From positions 276,001 through 340,000 of the forward strand of contig BSBK01006754.1 of NCBI GenBank assembly GCA_027943335.1: 64,000 nt of DNA, read 5' to 3'. The notes under the pieces are model-generated. The model saw nothing but the letters and a program-made list of their open reading frames with translations, was not told the DNA's origin and made no database searches. Positions 23,423-35,110 of this stretch are shown piece by piece (position 1 is the first letter of the stretch; each line of letters opens with the position of its first letter). Both the position numbers and the translations under genes were made by a program. The DNA comes from Chamaecyparis obtusa (lineage: Eukaryota > Streptophyta > Pinopsida > Cupressales > Cupressaceae).

Positions 23423-24233
23423 TGTTGAAATTTTGTAGCAGCGACAAAGACTTAATTAGATCTTCCTTGTTGTTGTCTTTATGATACTCTTGATGTAATC
23501 GCACTTTTAATGTCTTTAGTTCATATAACCGTCGCTGGTGGTTAAGCACAGTTGTAACCACCAACGACAGTCATGTTGATTTTACCTTGTGCATTGTATG
23601 TTACCGTTAAGCGGTTCCTATTATCTACATTGTGTGATTCACCGCATTACATCTCTGCCAGTCGTCTCTTGGCATCGGGCTTCCTCTCCGTTTGTAACGG
23701 ACAAGGTGATGGTGCTTCACCTTGCAGGGTGTAATGCCAAGCAAGGTGAAGCATCACCTCCCTTGACATATTGATTATCATCGCATGTATTCACATCGGA
23801 TTTTTGTAGTTTTTCAAAGAATGCTATGCTAAGTGTGTAACGCAGAAAAAGCTTCGTAGAGAGTGAATCTTTGAGTGTGCCGAGTCTCTGTGTGTATGCT
23901 CAATCAGTGAGCCGAGTCTTTGCGAGTATGCTCAATCAATGAGCCGAGTCTCTGCATGAATGCTCAATCAGTGAGCCGAGTCTCTGCGGGAATGCTCAAC
24001 CAGTGAGCTGTGTCTCTATGTGTGCGTTCTTCCAGTGAGCCATTTTGCATTGCTATTTACCATTCTCGTGAGATTCTTCACATGTATTTTTGCATTGAAT
24101 ATCAATAAAGAGATACTATTTAGTGGGCTGGTTGTTTCCCTCTGCAAAGAGGGTTTTTCCCAGAGTAATTCTAGCGTATTCATTTTATTTGCTCTCTCTT
24201 ATTCTCTCTATCTTTCTGGTTCAATTTTTAACA
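23423..24233 (+). repeat. 3' LTR of element D
   Basis: TGTTGAAATT...TTTTTAACA, 811 bp. It matches 18075-18816 but has extra copies of the GAGCCGAGTCTCTGC...TGCTCAATCA unit (about 23878-24010), which explains its greater length. Confidence 0.9.
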
Positions 24234-24238
24234 AACTC

Positions 24239-26390
24239 AAGAACCGAATCATGGCCGAAGCTTCTAAGGGGAAGGTACGAGTTTCCACAAATAAGATCTC
24301 GTAAGGCACTGTTGTTTTAATTTTGAGGCTGCTGATAATAAGATGTTTCTAAATTCTTTCTACTTGTCTCCATTTCTGATATGACATGCTGCTGCCCCAA
24401 ATTTCACATCCATACAAGATCATCAGGGTGACTAACAGACCAAACAACATTTTCTTGGTCTTCCAATCCCACAACTCAGCATTCCTACACTTATTCTGTA
24501 AAGAATACAGCACCTTCCAGCCCCCTTGAATTCTTTTTGCTCTGCATGTTTCCCAACTAAGTTTGTTTTGAAAATCAATCCCCGAATATTTGTACTCATT
24601 CACTATCTCTAAAGGATTTCCTTCCAAAAGGAACGTGCTTAAAGTCTTCCTATTTCTTTTCAAAGAGAAGATCATCACCTTGGTTTTATTGGTGTTCACT
24701 TGCATTACCACTTCCTAGCAAAAGGTTTCCAGTGCCTTCAAGTGCTCTCTCAACCCATTGGCCATTTTGGCTATTAAAATGAGATCATCCGCATACAAAA
24801 GAAGTTTTATTACATAGCTGGCTAGCTGTACCCCCTCCCCATTAATCTTGTTTAACCATTCTTCCAACTTATCAATACAAAGCCCAAACAAAGTAGGAGA
24901 GAACAGACACCTCTGTTTGACCCCGATGTCGCTGCCAAAGCATTCTGACATCCCGTTTGTAGTTCTGATTTTAGCCTTAACCTACTCATAAAGTCTATGT
25001 ACTACAGCCCTAAGCTCCTTAGGAATTTCAAGTTCTTCTATTCTATCCTAAAGTTTGTCATGTGGCACCGTGTCAAAACCCTTTTTAAAGTCCACAAAAC
25101 AGCAAAAAGCATCAACCCCTTGGGTATCCCATATTTTTTCAACTAAGAAACTAAGAGTGACCCTGTGATCGATGGTGGAATATTTTGGTCTAAAGCCAGC
25201 CTATCCCTTAGCTCTTTTGCCCTCTATTTCTGCCCATCTGCTGATTTTCCATTCAACCATGCTGCCAAATAGCTTGCCGAGGAGAGGATTAACCATGGTA
25301 GTCCGATAATTTGAAGGGTTATTTATGTCGCCGCATTTGTGGAGAGGAATCACCACACTACTAGTCCAATTTTCGGGAAAACCCTCCTCATTAACATTGT
25401 TAAAAATAAGATTGATATGAGATGCAAGAATATCAATGCCCCATTTTAAATGTTCAGCTTGCAGCCCATCAATATCTTGGGCTTTTCCCCCTGCTAACCT
25501 CCTTATGCCTTGAATAATATCTTCAATGTTGAAAAGTTCAACGTGGTCTTGATAACCGGGATCCTATGTTCCCCCTGCTCACGTTCATATAGCATCTTGG
25601 CATACTCCAGCCATTGAGACCCCGTGATGTTATTCTCTATTTACTTATTCTTTTGCCGCAGCTCTTTCCAAAAAAAAATTGGATTGTTTTTCCCAAGGTT
25701 AATCAGCTCTAACCTTCTCAAGTCAACATACTTTTCTTTTTTTTGCCTTACCAACTTTTCACTCCCTTTTGTTTTCTTTGTTCATTTTCTCCCTCATTTC
25801 TTTTTGCCCACTTGCACTCATCATCAAACCAGGGGTTTGTTGGGAAAGTATTCTTAGCATCTCTTTTGGGTCTTGACCTTTTGTATTCTTCTAATCCCAT
25901 GAGGATTAGAGGAACGAGATTGTCTTTGTCAACAAGGTGCTGATTTGAAATATTAATATTACTTTCCTGAATATTTGTAAGCCATTTAAGGGCACCTTTG
26001 AATATTTCCTGATTTTCTTTAGTCCTTAGAATCCTACCAAGCAAAGGCCCTTTCCTGCCTTGAGAAGGCATTTGAGCACTTTGCTGCCCCTTTAAATGAG
26101 TGGCCAGTTTCAATAAAATTAGGCTGTGATCAGACTTTAGTCCAATAGGGCATTCCCCTATCTCAAAATCCATTATCCTTGAGGTGTAGTCTTGAGAGCA
26201 AATGACATAGTCCACCACACTTTGACCATTGTAGGTTTTACAAGTGATGCCTCCAGACTTAGGCCATCTTCCCAAAGAAGTTTTCTCTCATCACTCCGAG
26301 AGGAGCAAAGTTGTAGCAGCAAATTGATATTGATTGACCCAATGTTTACACAATGGTTTGTCTTCATTTATTCCTATGACCTTGCAACCG
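24239..26390 (-). pseudogene. LINE fragment, endonuclease and reverse transcriptase
   Basis: Minus strand. The 5' end is truncated near 26390 inside the endonuclease. Recognisable parts are VVDYVICSQDY and the catalytic SDH (LKSDHSLILL) in frame 26275-25748. The reverse transcriptase contains FVDFKKGFDTVPHDKL (about 25100), GVKQRCLFSPTLFGL (about 24925) and the catalytic LLYADDLIL (about 24790). The thumb region (24711-24349) ends near IWGSSMSYQKW. Several stops break it (for example after PHDKL). The protein continues into 18074-17761 and 8098-7785. It would have nicked target DNA and reverse transcribed its own RNA. Confidence 0.85.
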
Positions 26391-26539
26391 CAAAGTGAAT
26401 GCAAGTGCATACATATTTCCATATAGACTAATAACATTAGCTGGCTAGATATATAAATTCAAGAAAATGCAATTTCCTAGTCTATTATCTTTCTTAATTA
26501 ATTTGGTTCATAGAGATTGAGTCATGATAAGTTAGTACA
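26391..26539. other. element F internal, AT-rich
   Basis: Non-coding sequence between the LINE 5' truncation and F's tandem repeats. The exact LINE junction was not resolved. Confidence 0.35.
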
Positions 26540-26884
26540 AGTTAATCCCATACTAAGCCCAAGAGCAGAACTTTGGCCCCCTTGGCATCTGTGGCAGGAC
26601 TTAGACATCCACCCAAGGTGATCTAATTAGCAGGACGCTTGTCTTGCTTCCTTATCTATGCCCAATCCCGAAGAGTTGACTAGTTCACCATGGTAGGAAG
26701 GATAGGGAGATTGTAGTGGGGTTCTCTACTTGTCCAATCTAAGCCCAAGAGGGGGACATTGACCCTCTTGGCTTTGGTGGCAGGACAGTGACATCCACCA
26801 TGGTGGCCTACATAGATGGTGATGTTAACCCTCTTACCTACATCCCTCAAGGTAAGAATAGTATGGAGATTGTAGTGGAGTTCT
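26540..26884 (-). repeat. tandem repeats of element F, left part
   Basis: Imperfect units of about 160-185 bp marked by TCTAAGCCCAAGAG, CCCTCTTGGC, GGCAGGAC..CATCCACC and CTTACCTACATC. They continue directly at 34639 once element B and its duplicated gttct are removed. Confidence 0.75.
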
Positions 26885-27953
26885 TGTTAGCAATTTAAGT
26901 TGTCATTAGTGTACATTCACACACACCATGCACCAGTAAGGGCTCACCGGTTACTCACGTTACTTAGAAGACACTGGTAGACAAGGAACAGAGTGTATGC
27001 ATCGATAGATAAAGAAAAGTGAACACACCGGTAGACCGATCTAAGTACACAGTACCGGTCTCAGTGTGCATACAAAGTTGAACCAGGTATACGGTTACAC
27101 CGGTCTAAACTGCCTAAAGATCCACACCGGATTATGCGGAGCAGTTTGAGATAACACCGGATTATACGGACATCCACCGCTCAGAAGTGGAGTTAGCTTT
27201 ATTTCTACGGATGTTTTGCAAGGTAAACTCCAAATCATAACACATAGCTTTTTGCTAAATGCATGATTTCTTGCTGAGTTTACAGCCTGGCGGTTCTATG
27301 AGTTAAGGGTTTCATTACAATGAATTATTGTATAAATATAGGTCATAGGACGCAAGAAAGTTGTTGATTGTTGGTGATTGCATAGAGCAAAGGAGAGACA
27401 TCTTCTGAGAGAAGAGCTACAGACATAGAGGTAGCAGAGATCAACAGCCAGGTAAACCAGAAAAGAGGTATGATCTAATCAGACATTCGGTGTCATAACA
27501 GATCATTGCTTTTATCAGTAGGGAAAGCAAATTGAAATCCCTTTATAAGGGTGGACCTAATTGGTTCGTTGTAAAAATCCCCTAACAGGGTAACATCTTT
27601 GTTGATGTTCAAAGTCCTGTAATCAGGCAACTCTTAACAGAGTTCGGATCTTAATTGATCTTTAAAATCCCTTAACCGGGTAGCACCTTAACCAGTGCTT
27701 TGTAAGCTCCTAACAAAGCACCTTCATTCTACAGTAGTGAAGTTGTGAACTCTGTCTCACCGTGGTTTTTTCCTTCTAACCGAGGGTTTCCACATATATA
27801 TCTTGTGTTATTCTGTGTACTTTTACAGTTATGAATGTTTGATTCACACTTTGCTTAGATTTCAAGAAGAATTAAACAGGATAAGAATTAGAGTTAAAAA
27901 TAGTTCTGACTGATTCACCCCCCCCCCCTCTCAATAACCGGTTGGTATTAACA
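26885..27953 (+). repeat. 5' LTR of element B
   Basis: TGTTAGCAATTT...GGTATTAACA, 1069 bp. It is rich in ACCGGT in its first 250 bp. TTGTATAAATATAGG near 27330 is a TATA-type candidate, and a poly-C run lies near 27918. Confidence 0.9.
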
Positions 27954-27967
27954 ATTGGTATCAGAGC
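27954..27967 (+). promoter_or_regulatory. primer binding site of element B
   Basis: ATTGGTATCAGAGC follows the LTR and is identical to that of element A. Confidence 0.8.
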
Positions 27968-28009
27968 TTAGGTTCTCTGTACTTAAAAGTTTAACTTGAG
28001 AAAAAGATC

Positions 28010-29352
28010 ATGGAGGGTTACCGGTATCAAAAACAACTAGAGGAAGCCAACGACATTATTGTCTCTCTGGAGAATAGACTGAGGAGATCACTTGCAAAGA
28101 CAAAGGAGTTGGCTCTACAGTTGAATGAGAGCAATGAAACCATTGATGAACTCTCTGGGCAGAGTGGATCTGATGAAGCTAAGGAGGCAGTATCTGAACT
28201 CATGGAAAAGAATCAAATCTTGACTGATCAGATCTCTAACCTTAAGAGGGAACAAGAGGATAATGCCCTGAGAATGACTGAACAAATCGAGAAAAAGAGA
28301 AAAGCTAAAGATGAAAGGAACTCAGCAGTCAAGTCTTTAACAGCCTCTGAGAAAGCAAGGGACCGGGCAATGGAAGCCGTAGGGGTGAATGAACTTATCA
28401 TTCTACAACTTCAAGAGGACATGCAGAGTGTCACCCAAGAAAATGCCCACATGCAGAAAGGCTGGCATGACAGGAATGAGGCATGCAAAAGACTGTCACT
28501 AGAATTGTATCAACTGAAGGAACAGATGAAAGAACTTGAAGAAAGAAATGAAATCCTGAGAAGATACAATGAAAGTTCGATCAAGCTTGATGAGAAACTT
28601 AAAACTCAAAGAAAGCATAAAGATCAAACTGGTCTTGGATTCACCGGTGAAGTCACCAATGAGACTGGTGAGTCTTCTGGAGCAAAGTCAAGCAAGAAGG
28701 ATAAGAAGAAGCCTCTAGCACAAAAAGGTAAGAAGACCTTTAACACCTTTTGCAATTATTGTGGGAAACCGGTTCACAGAACTAATAACTGCAGGAATGC
28801 ACCGGTAAGGCCGAACAACAGCTACTGCAAGAACTGTTGCAAGGTTGGCCACAAGACCAATGAATGCTGGTCCAGCCCCACATCTGTGTCCAATGGAAGC
28901 AGGGGAAGCTTCAAGGGCTACTGCTACACTTGCAATAAGTTTGGACACAAGGCTAAAGATTGCAAATCAAAGACCATGGCATTCAGATCATCGAGACCGG
29001 TATTCACCAAGAAAAACAAGAACCGGAACACAGCAAATTGTGCAAACTGTGGGATACACGGTCACTGTGATTCACGAAGCAAATCACCTAACACAAGAGG
29101 GGTAAACCCTTGGAAGGCAACCGGGATAGTCTTCTATCACTGCAACAAAGTTGGACACCTACCCAAAAATTGCAGGATCCGGTCATCCAACCAGAAGAAC
29201 TGGTCAAACCGGAAGAGAAGATCAACAAGGAAAAGAAGACTGAGAAAACAGTCAGACAGATTTGGTTCAAAAAGGAATCAAAGAGCTCTGCTGAGGAGAA
29301 GACAGAGGAAGGATCATCATCTGCAAATGGTGATATCTCTTCAGCAAACTGA
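28010..29352 (+). pseudogene. element B ORF1: coiled-coil, zinc-knuckle Gag-like protein
   Basis: The open frame from ATG 28010 runs 449 codons to 29359, but its last 60 or so codons are out of frame. The sequence matching A's C-terminus (VRQIWFKKESKSS) is in the neighbouring frame, 29110-29352, so a small indel lies near 29160-29200. The first 200 residues form a coiled coil. CCHC knuckles include CNYCGKPVHRTNNC, CKNCCKVGHKTNEC and CYTCNKFGHKAKDC; the fourth and fifth each lack one cysteine. The conservation of length and motifs between two independent copies suggests ORF1 was under selection when the family moved. Confidence 0.75.
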
Positions 29353-29359
29353 GTCGTAA

Positions 29360-29751
29360 AGGCCTAGAGGGAACCGGTAGATCCTCTACCGTTCCCGGTA
29401 AGACTGGTGAGAATCGGAATGACTCAATCTACAAGGACAACCGGTCAGGCAAAGTATAATAAACCAGGGTTTGCCTAACTGAAAAAGCAAGACAACTGGT
29501 AGGGAAAAACGGAAAGGAAAGTTAAGTAAGGCATTTATTACTGTAGCCGTTTAACGAATAGTTATCGTTTGGTAATTACCGTTATAACCTAACCCTATAA
29601 AAGAAAGGAGAATCACTCACAAGTTTTTACTTTGCTTACTATGTGATTTACGAACTCTTGTGCTAAGTAACATTCTCGCGCTTTGATCACTGAGAATTAC
29701 TGTGTGTAATACCGATCTAAGCTACTTTCTGCAAGTTACCGGTTAGCAAGA
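29360..29751 (+). other. spacer between ORF1 and ORF2 of element B
   Basis: No ORF. It parallels A 10663-11062, with shared phrases such as CGTTTGGTAATTACCGTTAT near 29568. That phrase contains an inverted repeat (GGTAATTACC). Confidence 0.45.
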
Positions 29752-32700
29752 ATGGCCTCATCATCTGCTACCGTAAAGTTGATCAAAGGAGATCAGGCGA
29801 ACAGGCCAGCATACAACATTTTGCCAATTCAGAACAGAGAAAATGACATGGTTGGTGCGCTCTCATCTATACCAGGAGTCTTCTTAACAGAAGATGTCAC
29901 GGCGTTTATTCACGCCAAAAAGGAAGAATTGGGTGAAACATATATTCAAAGCGAGTACTTGTCACTGTGAGAAGAAGGGAAACTTCCTGACAAGTACGCC
30001 AAGCTCGTATCATCCGGATTGATAAATGGAGTATGCTACCTGGCAATCTTCCGGGAAGACCAAATCAAACTGGTGCTGAGCCGTCTTCACGAACCAGGTT
30101 TCTGGCTCACCAGAGGTGCTTGTCACGAGATCACCAAAGAAGATCTCCACAAAGTAACTGGATATAGTGACAAAGGGGAAGCACTAACCCTGCGGACCAT
30201 TGCCAATGCCGTCGTCAACAAGCTGACCTAGTCAAGATCTGATGATCAACTTATGACCGTAAACGACATTGAAGATGATGGAGTACGTTTTGTGTCTGTT
30301 GTTATTGGGTACAAGGTTTATCAGTCAAGCAATTTGAATAGCATACCGAGTGGAGCTATTCACGCCGCATATCGCATAATGCATAACAATGCCCAATACG
30401 ACATCTGTGCAATGCTTCAAAGCCAAATATTTGAAAACATGAAGAAGCTTGGAGTTGTGAAAAAGAAATCCATGAAGTATGGAACCCTTCTGGTGTGCCT
30501 ATACTTCTACTACTCAAACTTCTTCCCAGGTATCGGTAAAGTGACTTGGAGAACCGATAAACCGGTCATGCATCAAATCACTAAAATGGCCAATCGACTG
30601 GGAGACCAATTAAACAATGCAATGACTGAACACTTTGAGGCATTTCAATTAAAAATGCACGAAAGAGAGTGTCGTCAACTATAGTTGACCTGTACAAGGA
30701 CGATGTATGCTTTCAGGTTACCACCGACAACTGCATCATTCAAGCAGTGGAACCGAGAGAAGTATATGCCCCTGAGCTAAGGTATGAGATCACTGCCAAG
30801 ACTGCGAAGGCATATGCTGATGCCCCAAATGATGCAAACTTAGATCTCAACACAAATCGGTCTGGCACATATGCTGAGATTCTACAAAATCTATCAAAAA
30901 GGGCACCAATCAAGAATGTCTACAAAAGGACCCCCACACCAAAGAAGAAACCGGCGACAGAGCAGCCCAAGGCTCGAAGGAAGAAAGTAGAACCGGAACC
31001 TAGTACTCAAGAGGAAGAACGAGAAGAGACAGAGACCGAGGAAACAGTTCCTCTGATTAGGAGAAGAAAGCCCACAATTGACGAATTTGTGGCGGGACTA
31101 AAAGATTTTGGAAATTTAGGCTCTGTTAGAGGAAGATATCAACTAGCCAATGACGAAGACAAAAGAAAAATTGAAGAAGCTATAGTGTTCTGCCTTCATA
31201 AATTAAATCTACATCCCAGTGGACTTCACACAACTCTACTTGAAAATCTTCTACAAATTATTGAAGATCGGTGGAAGGCTTCAGAAGATAGAGAGGAGGA
31301 TACGAGCTCTTCTAGAGGTCCAGAACCACCTCACTCTAGAAGAAGCCACAGAACAAGCTGAACTTCATCAGCAAACCTTCTCAACAAAAAGAAGGATAGG
31401 TCTCATGCTTATTGGAGAAGTTGAGAAAGTGCATAATGAAGAAGTAGCGATATGGACCAAACTTCTTCAAAACCAGCAGCAAGCAGAACAAGAAGCAGCT
31501 CCAAGAACAACAGTTCCACCGGTCCCGGACACCGGTAAAGGGAAAGGAGTGCTTGGAGCTGAAGCACCAGTGAGAGTAGACATCACTGATGACAAGAGGA
31601 GTAAGCCAGCAAATCCAACAGTTCTCATCTCTCCGAGCAAAGGTAACACTAAACCTATGTCTCTCAATGATATTGTTGATGAGGTGATGGACTTTGGAAA
31701 GGTAGACAATGCTGCTAAGTGGTTCAGTGTACTAGAAGAAGAGGATAAACAGGCAGTTATTGTAGCAATAGTAGAAACTTTTATGGATTATGAAAGAACT
31801 CCAAAGGACTACAGGTCCAAGTTCCCACCAAAACTCAACTCAAGGCTACAATTAAATGGAGAACCGGTCTAGGAACAAACACAAGAATCACTAGGGAAAC
31901 ACTGCTAAAAGTCAGGCCTGGACTCAGTGAAGATAGAATAAAGCTTCTATTAGAAGAAGCATCCATAAACCTGAAAACACCATATAGAGTTGCCGAGATA
32001 TTAAACGGGTATGAGAATCAAGTGTATAAAGCAACTTTGGACTACTGGCACCAGTATGACTTCAGTGCATTGGAAAGAGTAGGTCCTCAGGATCAAACTG
32101 CACAAATGCAAGCACCACCGGTCAGATCCACACCTAGTGAAACATCTTCTACTGAAAAGGAAAAAGTTCAAACAGAAGAGTTCATAACTAATGAACAAAT
32201 AAATGTTGAACAAGAAGCAGAAATTGATATACCAATGGGAGAACTTCATACAATTGAGGAGCAACAACAGGAAGAAGTCCCACTGGAAGAACAAGAACAG
32301 AATGCTAATGTCAATGAGCAACCGGAAGAAGAAGCTCAGACCGAGGAAGAACCACCTGCAGAACAAGACCTACCAGAAGAAGAGGCTCAACCGGAGAACA
32401 CCGCTCATCAAGGAACCGAAGAAAATACGGAACAGGAACAAGAAATTCTTGTACAAACCGAGAAAGCTCGACCGGAAAAGGAACCCAAGCAAAAGGAGAA
32501 AACAGATATTCCAAGCTCCTCCTCATCTAAGAGGAAGTTGTCTTTTGCTGAAGAGAAGGAAGCCAAAAGGAGTAAGGTCACCGATACTATGGTGGACATC
32601 AGTAAGATATCAACAAGGTAGCTAAAAGAGATGACCAAAAGAAAACAGGACATGGTCCTGACCACCATAAAGAACATTGTGAGCAATTTTGTACCAGACA

Positions 32701-33348
32701 CTGACTTTGATGAAGATGAACCGGTCATCAATCAGCTTGAAATTCTGGCACAAGCAATTGGTGAGGATCTAACCAATCCAGAAACAGTGGCAATCGACCA
32801 GTATGAGAAGAAAAGAGTGGAGATACTCCACAAATAGGTTGAAGAAATCAAGGTGAATGTGGCAACCAACCTGAGAATGCTACAATAGCAACTTCAAGAG
32901 GCAGGAAGTTTGATGAGCAGAACTTCAAACTTTGAAGTGTTTTTGCAAGATCTGTCAGAAAAGTCAGCAAAGGCCTCAGAAGAGATAAGAGCCATGTCCT
33001 CTCAGTTTGATATGAAGAACAAAAACTGCAACTTCCTACAGCAGAGAAATGACAAGTTTAACTCTTACACTAAAAAAAATTGCTGAAGAAAAGAATAAGA
33101 GAATCCAAGATATTATTAGATTTCAGATGTTTTTGGCACCAACATTTGACATCATGAACCAAACAGAAAATTCTACAAAAGCTCTGATTAATGAACCAGC
33201 TTACAAAACTGTGGAAGATATGGAGAACATCATTGTTTCTCTGAAAGCAGCCCAAAAGAACATAGAATATGTAACGGGTCAGTGGGCACCATTCCTTCAC
33301 TCTGCCAAAACAATTTATAAAGATATCTTCACCAAGCTTCAAATTTGA
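29752..33348 (+). pseudogene. element B ORF2, unknown function, broken
   Basis: ATG 29752 is present (MASSSATVKLIKG). Frames are 29752-29970, 30019-30231, 30253-30684, 30669-31361, 31219-31872, 32022-32621, 32631-32837 and 33049-33348, together about 1.1-1.2 thousand codons. In order there are an N-terminal region with GVFLTEDVTAFIHA and EITKEDLHKVTGYSDKGEAL, a central globular part (YGTLLVCLYFYYSNFFPG), a basic KRTPTPKKK cluster, TIDEFVAGLKD, a Glu/Gln-rich acidic stretch (32022-32500), a basic SSSSKRKL motif, and a helical end. TAG at 32619 equals CAG in A. TAG at 32835 is also a stop in A (14277). No known enzyme was recognised. Confidence 0.6.
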
Positions 33349-33549
33349 AGACAAGCATAACCCTTTGTCCTACGGAGTAAAAAAAGGGGAAGAAGAGAAT
33401 AGACAGTGAACAGGAACGAAGAACAGAGAAAAGAAGAGTATGTGCAAGAAAGCAGAACAGCCACACCGGAGCACTCAGACAGGGGAAGTGTTCTACAGTC
33501 AAGAAAGAAAGTGAGTATGGTTTTGTGTATAGTTTTTGCCACCAATGAC

Positions 33550-33561
33550 AAAGGGGAAGAT
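33550..33561 (+). promoter_or_regulatory. polypurine tract of element B
   Basis: AAAGGGGAAGAT abuts the 3' LTR start. Confidence 0.75.
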
Positions 33562-34633
33562 TGTTAGCAATTTAAATTGTCATTAGTGTACATTCACACA
33601 CACCATGCACCGGTAAGGGCTCACCGGTCACTCACATTACTTAGAAGACACCGGTAGACAAGGAACAGAGTGTATGCACCGGTAAAGAAAAGTGAACACA
33701 CCGGTAGACTGATCTAAGTACACAGTACCGGTCTCAATGTGCATACAAAGTTGAACCGGGTATAAGGTTACACCGGTCTAAACTGCCTAAAGATCCACAC
33801 TAGATTATGCGGAGCAGTTTGAGATAACACCAGATTATACGGACATCCACCGCTCAAAAGTGGAGTTAGCTTTATTTCTACAGATGTTTTGCAAAGTAAA
33901 CTCCAGATCATAATGCATAGCTTTTTGCTAATTGCATGATTTATTGTTGAGTTTACAGCCTGGCGGTTCTATGAATTAAGGGTTTCATTACGATGAACTC
34001 TTGTATAAATATAGGTCATAGGACGTAAGAAAGTTGTTGTTGATTGTTGGTGATTGCATAGAGCAAAGGAGAGACATCTTCTGAGAGAAGAGCTACAGAC
34101 ACAGAGGTAGCAGAGATCAACAGTCAGACAAACCGCAAAAGAGGTATGATCTAATCAGACATTCGGTGTCATAACAGATCATTGCTTTTATCAGTAGTGA
34201 AAGCAAATTGAAATCCCTTTATAAGGGTCGACCTAATCGGTTTGTTGTAAAAATCCCCTAACAAGGTAACATCTTTGTTGATATTCAAAGTCCTATAATC
34301 AGGCAGCTCTTAACAGAGTTCAAATCTTAATTGATCTTTTGTAAAATCCCTTAACTGGGTAGCACCTTAACCAGTGCTTTGTAAGCTCCTAACAGAGCAC
34401 CTTCATTCTGCAGTAGTGAAGTTGTGAGCTCTATCTCACTGTGGTTTTTTCCTTCTAACCAAGGGTTTCCACGTATATATCTTGTGTTATTTTGTGTACT
34501 TCTTTTACAGTTAGGAATGTTTGATTCACACTTTGCTTAGATTTCAAGAAGTATTAAACAAGATAAGAATTAGAGTTAAAAATAGTTCTTACTGATTCAC
34601 CCTCCCCCTCTCAGTAACCGGTTGGTATTAACA
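33562..34633 (+). repeat. 3' LTR of element B
   Basis: 1072 bp, matching 26885-27953. The first 200 bp have seven exact ACCGGT hexamers, and several of these are ACCAGT, ACTGGT or ATCGAT in the 5' LTR. Confidence 0.9.
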
Positions 34634-34638
34634 GTTCT

Positions 34639-34925
34639 CAATTGTCCAACCTAAAGCCCAACAGTGGAACTTTGGCCCTCTTGGCCTTGATGGTAGAACT
34701 TTGGCATCCATCAAGGTCGTCTACTTAGATGGCAATCTTAACCCTCTTACCTACATCTCTTATGGAAAGAATGGCATGGGGAATGTAGTGGGATTCTCAA
34801 CTTGTCCAATCTAAGTCCAAGAGCGGGACTTTAACCCTCTTGGCCTTGATGGCAAAACTTTGGCATCCATCAACGTGGTCTGCTTAGATGGTAACCTTAA
34901 TCCTCTTACCTACATCTTCTCCTAC
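34639..34925 (-). repeat. tandem repeats of element F, right part
   Basis: Continuation of 26540-26884. Two further units have TCCAA(C/T)CTAA, GGCCCTCTTGGCC, CATCCATCAA and CTCTTACCTACATC. Together with the left part there are about 3.5 units. Non-coding. Confidence 0.75.
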
Positions 34926-35110
34926 ATCAATTTCACATTTGTTTTTATTCTTATACTCTGGATCAAACAAGGGGGCACGCAGTTAAAATACATAATATGC
35001 ATGAAGTATTTACAATATTTTAATTTTTGGGATTGCTCTATTTTATGTTGTTATGGCTAGAGCTGCACTTCCTCAAAATTCCATTAGTCTTCCACCCCTT
35101 CATTATTTTC

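Larger units (their letters stand above)
18075..24233 (+). mobile_element. element D: Ty1/copia retrotransposon, near full-length, degenerate
   Basis: LTRs 18075-18816 and 23423-24233; perfect 5-bp duplications aactc at 18070-18074 and 24234-24238. The order gag, protease, integrase, reverse transcriptase, RNase H defines copia. The internal region has several stops and frameshifts, so the copy is non-coding today. It interrupts a LINE coding frame. Confidence 0.93.
26885..34633 (+). mobile_element. element B: second copy of the pol-less A/B family
   Basis: LTRs 26885-27953 and 33562-34633; perfect 5-bp duplications gttct at 26880-26884 and 34634-34638. Primer site, ORF1 and ORF2 lie in the same order as in element A, and no pol motif was seen. 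It is related to A along its whole length but is clearly a different subfamily, so the two are independent insertions. It lies inside F's tandem repeats. Confidence 0.9.

Noticed and set aside
23878..24010. Possible CRISPR-like regular repeats
   Set aside because: The units are tandem LTR repeats without unique spacers, and the window is eukaryotic.
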